Assembly (NCBI RefSeq): GCF_910577125.1
Contig: NZ_CAJTMN010000080.1
Location: forward strand, 1 to 9,155
Direction: 5' to 3'
Origin: an uncultured Rikenella sp.
Lineage (GTDB): Bacteria; Bacteroidota; Bacteroidia; Bacteroidales; Rikenellaceae
DNA: 9,155 nucleotides
Below, piece by piece: positions 1-4,981 of this stretch. The notes under the pieces were generated by a model that searched no databases, was not told the DNA's origin, and worked only from the letters and a program-made list of their open reading frames with translations. Both the position numbers and the translations under genes were made by a program. Position 1 is the stretch's first letter, and each line of letters opens with the position of its first letter.

Positions 1-12
1 AAAGTTTCTTTG

Positions 13-36
13 GTTCTTTCTGTTCACAGAAAGAAC
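13..36. repeat. Perfect 10-bp hairpin with short tail
   Basis: GTTCTTTCTG (13-22) pairs perfectly with CAGAAAGAAC (27-36) around a TTCA loop. It is preceded by AAAGTTTCTTTG and followed by AGTACCCTCCCGGG. The hairpin at 3311-3332 has the same layout, with AAAAGTTTTTGGT in front and AGTTCCGTCCGG behind, so both are probably members of one dispersed palindromic family rather than a gene-specific terminator. There is no U-tract directly after the stem. It could still end transcription of whatever lies left of the window. Confidence 0.6.
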
Positions 37-80
37 AGTACCCTCCCGGGCAAAAACGGATAATCGAACGATTGAACAGC

Positions 81-827
81 ATGTTAACCAAAGCGGAGAT
101 CAAGCGGATACGGTCGCTCGGCGACAAAAGCGGCCGCGAGACAGAAAGAGCCTTCGTCGTCGAAGGCGAGAAGATTGTCGGCGAGCTGCTCGACTCCGGT
201 TTCGGAGTTCAGGCAGTATACCGGGTCGGCGAGAACCTCACGGTTGCCGAGATGGCGCGGATCTCGTTTCTGCGCACCCCGTCCCCCGTGCTCGCCGTGG
301 CCGAGATACCCGCCGACCGGCATGCGGAGCAGAGTCCTCGGCTGCCGCAAGGACTCGCCTTGGCGCTGGACGACGTGCAGGATCCGGGGAACGTGGGGAC
401 GATCCTGCGGCTCGCCGACTGGTTCGGCGTGCGGAGCGTCTATGCCTCGCCCGGCACCGCCGATTGCTGGAACCCGAAAGTCGTGCAGGCCACCATGGGC
501 GCGATATTCCGCGTGCGGATGCACTACGGGCCGCTCGAACCGCTGCTCCGCGAAGCGGCACAGGCGGGAGTGCCTGTTTACGGCACGTTTCTGGAGGGTG
601 ACGACATCTACCGCTGCGACCTGCCCCAAGAGGGAGACGCCCCCGGGCTGCTCGTGATGGGAAACGAAGGACGAGGGATTTCGGCCGCCGTGGCGGCACA
701 GGTCACCCAAAAGCTCTACATTCCGCCATTCCCGGCCACAGCGGCCGGAGAGACCTCCGAGTCGCTCAACGTAGCGATGGCCACAGCCGTCGCGCTGGCG
801 GAGTTCCGACGGCGGGCGCGCCTCTAA
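81..827 (+). CDS. TrmH/SpoU-family RNA 2'-O-methyltransferase
   Basis: This 248-residue protein is a SPOUT-fold methyltransferase that would transfer a methyl group from S-adenosylmethionine to a ribose 2'-hydroxyl in tRNA or rRNA in the cytoplasm. The three SpoU signatures are in order: motif 1 at residues 97-117 (LDDVQDPGNVGTILRLADWF, with N104 and R110), motif 2 at 190-201 (LLVMGNEGRGIS) and motif 3 at 227-244 (ESLNVAMATAVALAEFRR). These form the trefoil-knot cofactor site. Residues 1-85 match the small N-terminal substrate-binding domain of the family (KIRSL..K..R...FVVEGEK pattern). I start at the ATG at 81 rather than the in-frame TTG at 72, because family members begin close to the 'L.K.EIK.I.SL' segment. 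The specific target nucleotide cannot be read from sequence; RlmB/TrmH-like annotation is generic. It is on the same strand as murA but 73 nt separate them, and a probable promoter lies in that gap. Confidence 0.9.
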   Translation: MLTKAEIKRIRSLGDKSGRETERAFVVEGEKIVGELLDSGFGVQAVYRVGENLTVAEMARISFLRTPSPVLAVAEIPADRHAEQSPRLPQGLALALDDVQDPGNVGTILRLADWFGVRSVYASPGTADCWNPKVVQATMGAIFRVRMHYGPLEPLLREAAQAGVPVYGTFLEGDDIYRCDLPQEGDAPGLLVMGNEGRGISAAVAAQVTQKLYIPPFPATAAGETSESLNVAMATAVALAEFRRRARL

Positions 828-828
828 A

Positions 829-848
829 TCCGGTCGGAAACCGACGGA
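829..848 (+). terminator. Possible weak hairpin terminator
   Basis: Immediately after the methyltransferase stop codon, TCC (829-831) and GTCGG (833-837) pair with CCGAC (841-845) and GGA (846-848) around an AAA loop, with one bulged G. CTTTCC follows rather than a clean U-tract, so intrinsic termination would be weak. This is a structural observation only. Confidence 0.25.
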
Positions 849-865
849 CTTTCCGAAAAATTCAT

Positions 866-873
866 TACTTTAG
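866..873 (+). promoter_or_regulatory. Probable -7 promoter element for murA
   Basis: TACTTTAG differs at one position from the Bacteroidales primary sigma -7 consensus TAnnTTTG. It lies 27 nt upstream of the murA ATG in an A/T-rich gap unlike the GC-rich genes around it. A convincing -33 TTG is not seen at the usual spacing, so the call rests on the -7 match and position. GAGGA at 894-898 sits only 2 nt before the ATG and is probably not a classical ribosome-binding site. Confidence 0.4.
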
Positions 874-900
874 ACACATCAAAACCAAGAATCGAGGAAT

Positions 901-2220
901 ATGGCCACATTCGAAGTGACGGGCGGCTGCCCGCTGAGCGGCTCGATCGAGCCTCAGGGAGCGAAAAACGAAGCGCTGGAGATCCTTTGCGCCGTACTGC
1001 TGACGCCGGAGGAGGTCACCGTCCGGAACGTGCCGGAGATTATCGACGTGCTGCAACTCATCGACCTGTTGCGTGCCATGGGAGTCGAGGTGACGCGGCT
1101 GGAGCGGGGCGTCTACCGGTTTCGGGCCGAGCACATCGACCTCGATTACCTCCAGACCGACGAATTCCGGCGGGCCGCTTCGCGGCTGCGGGGGTCGGTG
1201 ATGATCACCGGGCCGCTGCTCGCCCGGTTCGGCCGGGCCTATATGCCGCGGCCGGGAGGCGACAAAATCGGACGCCGGAGGCTGGACACCCACTTCATCG
1301 GGTTCCAGAAATTGGGCGCCGAGTTCGACTGCGACACCGACCGGAAATTCTATACCGTGCGGGCTCCGGGGCCGGATCATCGGCTGCGGGGGGCTTATAT
1401 GCTGCTCGACGAGGCTTCGGTGACGGGGACGGCCAATATCGTGATGGCGGCTGTGCTGGCGCAGGGGACGACGACCATCTATAACGCGGCGTGCGAGCCG
1501 TACTTGCAACAACTCTGCCGCATGCTGGTGCGGATGGGGGCCCACATCAGCGGCATCGCCTCGAACCGGCTGACGATCGAGGGGGTCGATGCGCTGGGAG
1601 GGACGGAACATACGATGCTGCCGGACATGATCGAGGTGGGGAGTTTCATCGGGATGGCGGCCATGACCCATTCGGAACTGACCATTCAGAACGTGTCGTA
1701 CGACGACCTGGGGATTATTCCGCAGCAGTTCGCCCGGATGGGCATCCGATTCGAACAGCGGGGCGACGACATCTATATCCCGAAACAGGAGCACTACGAA
1801 ATAGAGAGCTTTATCGACGGTTCGATCATGACCATCGCGGATGCGCCGTGGCCGGGGCTGACGCCGGACTTGCTGAGCGTGTTCCTCGTGGTGGCGACGC
1901 AGGCCAAGGGGTCGGTGCTGATCCATCAGAAGATGTTCGAAAGCCGGCTGTTCTTTGTCGACAAACTGATCGACATGGGGGCGCAGATCATCCTGTGCGA
2001 CCCGCACCGGGCGACGGTGATCGGGCACGATCATGCGATTCGGCTGCGGGGAACGACGATGACCTCGCCGGATATCCGAGCAGGGGTGGCTTTGTTGATT
2101 GCGGCGATGAGCGCGCAGGGAAAAAGCGTGATCCAGAACATCGACCAGATCGACCGCGGGTATCAGGACATCGACGGGCGACTCAATGCGCTGGGGGCTC
2201 AGATTAGGCGAATCGACTGA
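901..2220 (+). CDS. murA: UDP-N-acetylglucosamine 1-carboxyvinyltransferase (MurA), Asp-type
   Basis: MurA transfers enolpyruvate from phosphoenolpyruvate to UDP-GlcNAc, the first committed step of peptidoglycan synthesis in the cytoplasm. The 439-residue length is normal. The UDP-GlcNAc-binding GAKNEAL is at 20-26 (K22 and N23). The mobile active-site loop reads RPGGDKIGRRRLDTH at 117-131. Asp323 in WPGLTPD and Arg393 in DIRAG correspond to the conserved catalytic Asp and PEP-contacting Arg of the family (E. coli D305 and R397). Residue 121 is Asp where E. coli has the Cys115 that fosfomycin alkylates. Asp-type MurA enzymes such as that of Mycobacterium tuberculosis are active but insensitive to fosfomycin, so the same is expected here. 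The gene has a probable promoter upstream and is followed after 11 nt by the TrmN6-like gene, suggesting co-transcription. Confidence 0.96.
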   Translation: MATFEVTGGCPLSGSIEPQGAKNEALEILCAVLLTPEEVTVRNVPEIIDVLQLIDLLRAMGVEVTRLERGVYRFRAEHIDLDYLQTDEFRRAASRLRGSVMITGPLLARFGRAYMPRPGGDKIGRRRLDTHFIGFQKLGAEFDCDTDRKFYTVRAPGPDHRLRGAYMLLDEASVTGTANIVMAAVLAQGTTTIYNAACEPYLQQLCRMLVRMGAHISGIASNRLTIEGVDALGGTEHTMLPDMIEVGSFIGMAAMTHSELTIQNVSYDDLGIIPQQFARMGIRFEQRGDDIYIPKQEHYEIESFIDGSIMTIADAPWPGLTPDLLSVFLVVATQAKGSVLIHQKMFESRLFFVDKLIDMGAQIILCDPHRATVIGHDHAIRLRGTTMTSPDIRAGVALLIAAMSAQGKSVIQNIDQIDRGYQDIDGRLNALGAQIRRID

Positions 2221-2231
2221 TTTCCACGATT

Positions 2232-3014
2232 ATGCAGAAATCCAACGCGTTTCGATTCAAACAGTTCGCGGTGACGCAGGAGCGGGCGGCAATGAAGGTG
2301 GGCACGGACGGGGTGCTGCTCGGCGCGTGGGTCTCGTTGGAGGGTGCTTTGCGGCGGGTGCTCGACGTCGGGACGGGAACGGGGGTGATTGCGTTGATGT
2401 TAGCGCAACGGACTGCGGCGGAGGCGGAACCGCCTGTCATCGATGCGGTTGAGGTCGATTCGGAGGCTGCTCGCGAAGCGGAGGCCAATTTCGCAACTTC
2501 TCCGTGGGCGGCTCGTTTGCGAGCATACGATGCTGCTATTCAGTCTTATGCGACTAACTATCGGGAGGCGAAATACGATCTGATCGTCTCGAATCCACCT
2601 TATTTTATGGCTGGCACTGATTTCCGCCGGGGTTTCGACCACTCGGCGGCAGCCACGCAGCCGACGGCGGCGAGGGTGGCGGCAAGGCATGCGGAGGCGT
2701 TGCCGTACGACGAGTTGATCGATGCGGTATCGGGACTGCTGGAGGGTGAGAACGGACGGTTCGCTGCGATTTTCCCGTACCGCGAGGCGGGGATCTTCGT
2801 GGCGAAGGCTGCGGCGCGGGGGTTGTATGCGCATCGGATGCTTGAGGTGCGGGGCACGCCGCACAAGCCGGTGAAGCGGATGGCGATCGAGTTTTTGTTC
2901 CGGCGGCCGAAGCCGGAGGCAATCGTTCGGGAAGAACTTTGTATCGAAGACGGTGCGGGGAATTTTACGGAGGCGTATCGCGACCTGACGCAGGATTTTT
3001 ACCTCCGGTTCTGA
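2232..3014 (+). CDS. trmN6: tRNA1(Val) (adenine-37-N6)-methyltransferase family protein
   Basis: This is a class I (Rossmann-fold) S-adenosylmethionine methyltransferase of the YfiC/TrmN6 family, which N6-methylates adenosine 37 next to the tRNA1(Val) anticodon. The family N-terminus is clear: FRFKQF at 7-12, then AMKVGTDGVLLGAW at 20-33. Motif I is VLDVGTGTGVIAL at 43-55. The N6-adenine methyltransferase signature NPPY is at 121-124. GTPHKPVKR at 208-216 and the C-terminal LTQDFYLRF also fit the family. The 260-residue length is somewhat above the usual ~240. The start is the ATG 11 nt after the murA stop, with the characteristic motif directly behind it. The gene is complete, but its stop codon lies only 3 nt before an unrelated start-less gene cassette begins. 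G/C content drops in the middle (around 2460-2620), but the frame stays intact. Confidence 0.9.
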   Translation: MQKSNAFRFKQFAVTQERAAMKVGTDGVLLGAWVSLEGALRRVLDVGTGTGVIALMLAQRTAAEAEPPVIDAVEVDSEAAREAEANFATSPWAARLRAYDAAIQSYATNYREAKYDLIVSNPPYFMAGTDFRRGFDHSAAATQPTAARVAARHAEALPYDELIDAVSGLLEGENGRFAAIFPYREAGIFVAKAAARGLYAHRMLEVRGTPHKPVKRMAIEFLFRRPKPEAIVREELCIEDGAGNFTEAYRDLTQDFYLRF

Positions 3015-3017
3015 CCG

Positions 3018-3224
3018 GTTCCCCCGCCCCGGGCTACCGCGACGCGGGAAAAGAGGGTGAATCAGGCGGTTTGATGCGTGTCGGCAATGACGGTTACAGC
3101 TGGCTGTCCACTTTCAGCGATCTTCTTGGCATGGACTTGAGTTTTAACATGGAATGGTTCGATTCCGACCATGCAGACTATCGTGGCTACGGTCTTCAGT
3201 TGCGTTGCCTCTCGGAATAAACGG
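3018..3224 (+). pseudogene. Orphan silent cassette D: C-terminal piece of a paralogous-domain protein
   Basis: The frame from about 3023 to the TAA at 3218-3220 encodes PAPGYR...VGNDGYSW...RGYGLQLRCLSE. This is the same C-terminal domain as the three copies at 8408-9155, but on the opposite strand. It resembles the end of the Fibrobacter succinogenes major paralogous domain, which I recognise from memory (G.L..VG..GYYWSS...R..GFSVRCV). It has no start codon of its own, no N-terminal part and no promoter. The left boundary retains only CCCCGCCCCGGGCTACCGC (3022-3040) of the shared 5' block. The right boundary (3185-3224) is a 40-bp exact match to the end of the gene at 8924-8963. The interior is less GC-rich than its surroundings. 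It is best read as a start-less donor cassette or dispersed relic, not an expressed gene. Confidence 0.7.
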
Positions 3225-3310
3225 GGCAGAGGCGGCCTTAGCGATGTACAGACAGAGGATGAGTCTTGCGGAACCTAAGGCGTAGCGTAGCTATCACAAA
3301 AGTTTTTGGT

Positions 3311-3332
3311 GCCGCTTTTTCCAAAAAGCGGC
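3311..3332. repeat. Perfect 10-bp palindrome with CC loop
   Basis: GCCGCTTTTT (3311-3320) and AAAAAGCGGC (3323-3332) are perfect complements around CC. The flanks (AAAAGTTTTTGGT before, AGTTCCGTCCGG after) parallel those of the hairpin at 13-36, marking both as one repeat family with different stem sequences. Read on the - strand there is a run of A rather than T after the stem, so it is not a simple intrinsic terminator. Confidence 0.6.
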
Positions 3333-3358
3333 AGTTCCGTCCGGTTTGAAGCTCGAAA

Positions 3359-3432
3359 GTCGCCCGCCCGCGTAAAGGGGCATATTCTGTGGGTTGGCTG
3401 GATGCCAACCCACGAGAATTGCCGCGGGCGAC
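3359..3432. repeat. Family-2 palindrome, copy a
   Basis: The outer arms GTCGCCCGC (3359-3367) and GCGGGCGAC (3424-3432) are perfect complements. The apical stem GTGGGTTGGC (3389-3398) pairs with GCCAACCCAC (3404-3413) over a TGGAT loop, with ATTCT/AGAAT below it. The outer arms and the leader TTCCGTCCGG..GAAGCTCGA are shared with copy b at 3639-3718, whereas the inner stem sequence is entirely different yet also self-complementary. Confidence 0.75.
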
Positions 3433-3453
3433 TCAAAAACGCATTAACAAGCC

Positions 3454-3526
3454 CGCGCGCCACGCCTTAAGAGGGAAATCGTCAAAACTCGCTTGCGTGT
3501 TTTGACTGGATTTCCCATGGCGCGCG
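3454..3526. repeat. Family-1 palindrome, copy a
   Basis: This long imperfect inverted repeat has outer arms CGCGCGCC (3454-3461) and GGCGCGCG (3519-3526), a middle GGGAAATC/GATTTCCC pair, and inner GTCAAAA (3481-3487) pairing with TTTTGAC (3500-3506). GCCTTAAGAG sits as a one-sided internal loop. The apex CTCGCTTGCGTG pairs only partly (CGC/GCG). It is followed by GAACAATGAATTGGG, a tail conserved in copies b and c. Copies b, c and d lie downstream in the same orientation. Confidence 0.85.
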
Positions 3527-3555
3527 AACAATGAATTGGGTGTAGCAAGCCTGTA

Positions 3556-3574
3556 AGCGATACGCAGTATCGCT
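3556..3574. repeat. Tail hairpin, copy 1
   Basis: AGCGATAC (3556-3563) pairs with GTATCGCT (3567-3574) over a GCA loop. It occupies the same place after family-1 copy a as the GCGAAAC/GTTTCGC hairpins do after copies b and c. The A-to-T change on one side is matched by T-to-A on the other. Confidence 0.55.
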
Positions 3575-3638
3575 CCGTCCCGCCGGGGTCACCCGGCCGC
3601 CGCCCGCGCAGGGCAGTTCCGTCCGGCTCGAAGCTCGA

Positions 3639-3718
3639 CAGTCGCCCGCCCCGCTTAAAGAGGAATTTCACTCGTTTTGCGGTGAGCAAAATCGAGATGA
3701 AATTCCTGCGGGCGACTG
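3639..3718. repeat. Family-2 palindrome, copy b
   Basis: The outer arms CAGTCGCCCGC (3639-3649) and GCGGGCGACTG (3708-3718) are perfect. Inside, AGGAATTTC (3661-3669) pairs with GAAATTCCT (3699-3707), CTCG with CGAG, and TTTTGC (3675-3680) with GCAAAA (3686-3691) over GGTGA. It lies 7 nt before family-1 copy b, just as copy a precedes family-1 copy a by about 21 nt, so the two families travel as a unit. Confidence 0.75.
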
Positions 3719-3724
3719 AAAAAC

Positions 3725-3798
3725 CGCGCGCCGACGCCTTAAGAGGGAAATCGTCAAAATGTGCTCGCACGTTTTGACTGGATTTCCCAAGGCGCGCG
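3725..3798. repeat. Family-1 palindrome, copy b
   Basis: Outer arms CGCGCGCC (3725-3732) and GGCGCGCG (3791-3798) enclose GGGAAATC/GATTTCCC and GTCAAAA/TTTTGAC. The apex GTGC-TC-GCAC is a perfect extension of the stem, unlike copy a. The conserved tail GAACAAAGAATTGGGG follows. Confidence 0.85.
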
Positions 3799-3827
3799 AA
3801 CAAAGAATTGGGGTATAGGCTGCCTTA

Positions 3828-3845
3828 GCGAAACGTAAGTTTCGC
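3828..3845. repeat. Tail hairpin, copy 2
   Basis: GCGAAAC (3828-3834) pairs with GTTTCGC (3839-3845) over GTAA, a GNRA-type tetraloop if transcribed. An overlapping second hairpin GCCCGT-CC-ACGGGC (3844-3857) follows. The segment CTGCC..AGCGAAACG is repeated at 3993-4008. Confidence 0.6.
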
Positions 3846-3898
3846 CCGTCCACGGGCGTGGGGCCCGCGCGGCCCGAGCGCAGTACCCTCAAACCAAC

Positions 3899-3971
3899 CG
3901 CGCGCCCCGCCTTAGAAGGGAAATCGTCAAAATGTACCTGGGCGTTTTGACAAGATTTCCCATGGCGCGCG
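3899..3971. repeat. Family-1 palindrome, copy c
   Basis: Outer arms CGCGCGCC (3899-3906) and GGCGCGCG (3964-3971) enclose GGGAAATC/GATTTCCC and GTCAAAA/TTTTGAC. The apex TGTACCTGGGCG pairs poorly. The internal-loop segment reads GCCTTAGAAG instead of GCCTTAAGAG. No family-2 palindrome precedes this copy, so the composite unit is shortened here. Confidence 0.85.
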
Positions 3972-4000
3972 GACAAAGAATTGGAGCAGAGGCTGCCGCA

Positions 4001-4018
4001 GCGAAACGTAAGTTTCGC
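4001..4018. repeat. Tail hairpin, copy 3
   Basis: GCGAAAC (4001-4007) pairs with GTTTCGC (4012-4018) over GTAA, identical to copy 2. GCAGAGGCTGCC precedes it, matching the GCAGAGGCGGCC found directly behind the orphan cassette at 3226-3237. Confidence 0.6.
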
Positions 4019-4116
4019 CCGTCCACGGGACGCGGGGCCCGGCCGGCCGCCGCCCGCGCAGGGCAGTTCTTATCCTGTTAGGGTAGAGGCGGCCATCTCG
4101 GAATGCCCGAAGGCAC

Positions 4117-4189
4117 CGCGCGCCACGCCTTAAGAGGGAAATCGTCAAAATGTGCTGACACATTTTGACAAGATTTCCCAAGGCGCGCG
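4117..4189. repeat. Family-1 palindrome, copy d
   Basis: Outer arms CGCGCGCC (4117-4124) and GGCGCGCG (4182-4189) enclose GGGAAATC/GATTTCCC, GTCAAAA/TTTTGAC and a perfect apex TGTG-CTGA-CACA. Its tail diverges after GAACGAAG, so this is the last copy of the array. Confidence 0.85.
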
Positions 4190-4296
4190 AACGAAGGACG
4201 GTCTTCCCCGTGTTCCCTATAACGTCGAGCGACGGTCAATGTCGGGAAAATAATAAAGGCTCTGCGCCGTAACGCGAACGCGTTGGCCGCGAGGCC

Positions 4297-4326
4297 CCTA
4301 CTTTCTACTATGTGGTAGAAAGTAGG
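4297..4326. repeat. Perfect 12-bp hairpin
   Basis: CCTACTTTCTAC (4297-4308) pairs perfectly with GTAGAAAGTAGG (4315-4326) over TATGTG. CAAAGAG follows. There is no T-run. It does not share sequence with the two palindrome families upstream. Confidence 0.6.
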
Positions 4327-4656
4327 CAAAGAGCACATTCAAAGGGAACTCACATCCCCCTTGAAAATCCCCCGGCGATTCCCTTTAGGGTAGACACGGA
4401 CAGCTTTCGAGTGCCGAGCGACACCGGCCCGCAGGGGCGCGCAGTTCGCCGCCAGCGGCGGGATGCACAGCGTCTTTTACTGGCTGCCTCTACCCTATAT
4501 GGAGCTCTCCGCTGGCGCCGAACTACAGCCGGGAGGCTTCAACCCGCTTGGTGAACGCACAGCCCGACCGGTGGATTGCAGTCAAAAGCGCGTAGCGCGA
4601 TTCCTACGGAATCGCCGGCCTCGGGCGCAGCGACGCAATAGCGGCGCGGGGGAGGC

Positions 4657-4855
4657 GCGCCGAGGACGAATGGGTGGAGAATTGGGCAGAGTATCTGCGG
4701 TTCTTCGAACCGCCGGGCCTGCGCGCTGGGCCTTCGGCCCACCCGGGAAACGCGCAGCCCGAATCGACAGGAACCTTCGAGGGCCGAGCGGCACCGCGCC
4801 GAGGAGAATGACGGAGAATTGGGCCGAGTTTTTGCAGCTCGAAGAGCCGCGCGGG
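4657..4855. repeat. Diverged direct repeat pair
   Basis: 4657-4717 and 4796-4855 share GCGCCGAGGA, GGAGAATTGGGC and a similar GAGT.T.TGC.G pattern, with small indels. An additional pair, 4399-4425 and 4766-4796, shares TTCGAG.GCCGAGCG.CACCG. These look like decayed duplications of intergenic sequence. The indels shift the frame between copies, which argues against coding. Confidence 0.5.
4715..4760. repeat. Nested inverted repeat
   Basis: CTGCGCG (4719-4725) pairs with CGCGCAG (4751-4757), and TGGGCC (4727-4732) pairs with GGCCCA (4736-4741) over TTC. It lies inside the diverged repeat region and could fold as a stable stem in RNA or single-stranded DNA. Confidence 0.5.
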
Positions 4856-4918
4856 TCGGAGCTTCGCCCCGCGAAGACCCGCAACTCGCTGCGCTCGTCG
4901 GGTCTCGCAAGCTCCGAC
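4855..4918. repeat. Long palindrome just downstream of ccsBA
   Basis: GTCGGAGCTT (4855-4864) pairs perfectly with AAGCTCCGAC (4909-4918), and AGACCCG (4875-4881) pairs with CGGGTCT (4899-4905) inside it. It begins 63 nt beyond the ccsBA stop on the - strand and could help end or protect that transcript. No T-tract follows on the - strand, so an intrinsic terminator is not supported. Confidence 0.55.
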
Positions 4919-4981
4919 TCCACCCAATTCCACTGTTCCACTCCCCTGCACCCCGGGAGCCGCTCGAGTCGAACCCCTCCC

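Larger units (their letters stand above)
3225..4981. other. Non-coding repeat-rich region between convergent genes
   Basis: About 1.75 kb lies between the orphan cassette and the end of ccsBA without a credible gene. Open frames of 80-390 codons occur, but they run through palindromes or extend antisense into ccsBA, and none resembles a protein family I know. The stretch is a mosaic: tail segment (3225-3250), hairpin (3311-3332), family-2 palindromes (3359-3432, 3639-3718), family-1 palindromes (3454-3526, 3725-3798, 3899-3971, 4117-4189), tail hairpins (3556-3574, 3828-3845, 4001-4018), another hairpin (4297-4326), diverged direct repeats (4399-4425/4766-4796 and 4657-4717/4796-4855) and two larger inverted repeats (4715-4760, 4855-4918). 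No tRNA, rRNA or CRISPR array is apparent. Confidence 0.75.

Noticed and set aside
865..2034. 389-codon open frame antisense to murA
   Set aside because: It is the mirror of a clearly identified gene, rich in His, Arg and Pro, with no family resemblance.
3359..4189. CRISPR array
   Set aside because: The repeats are long, self-complementary and irregularly spaced (174-271 nt), without uniform short spacers or cas genes.
3444..4338. A series of 84-119-codon open frames on the - strand with similar peptides (GKSCQN..HFDDFP and GNPVKT..LTISLLRR)
   Set aside because: The shared peptides are translations of the family-1 palindrome in two frames. The similarity comes from the DNA repeat, and there are no ribosome-binding sites or recognisable domains.
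4855..4918. Intrinsic terminator for ccsBA
   Set aside because: The stem is strong, but on the - strand it is followed by GC-rich sequence without a T-tract. It is kept only as a palindrome.
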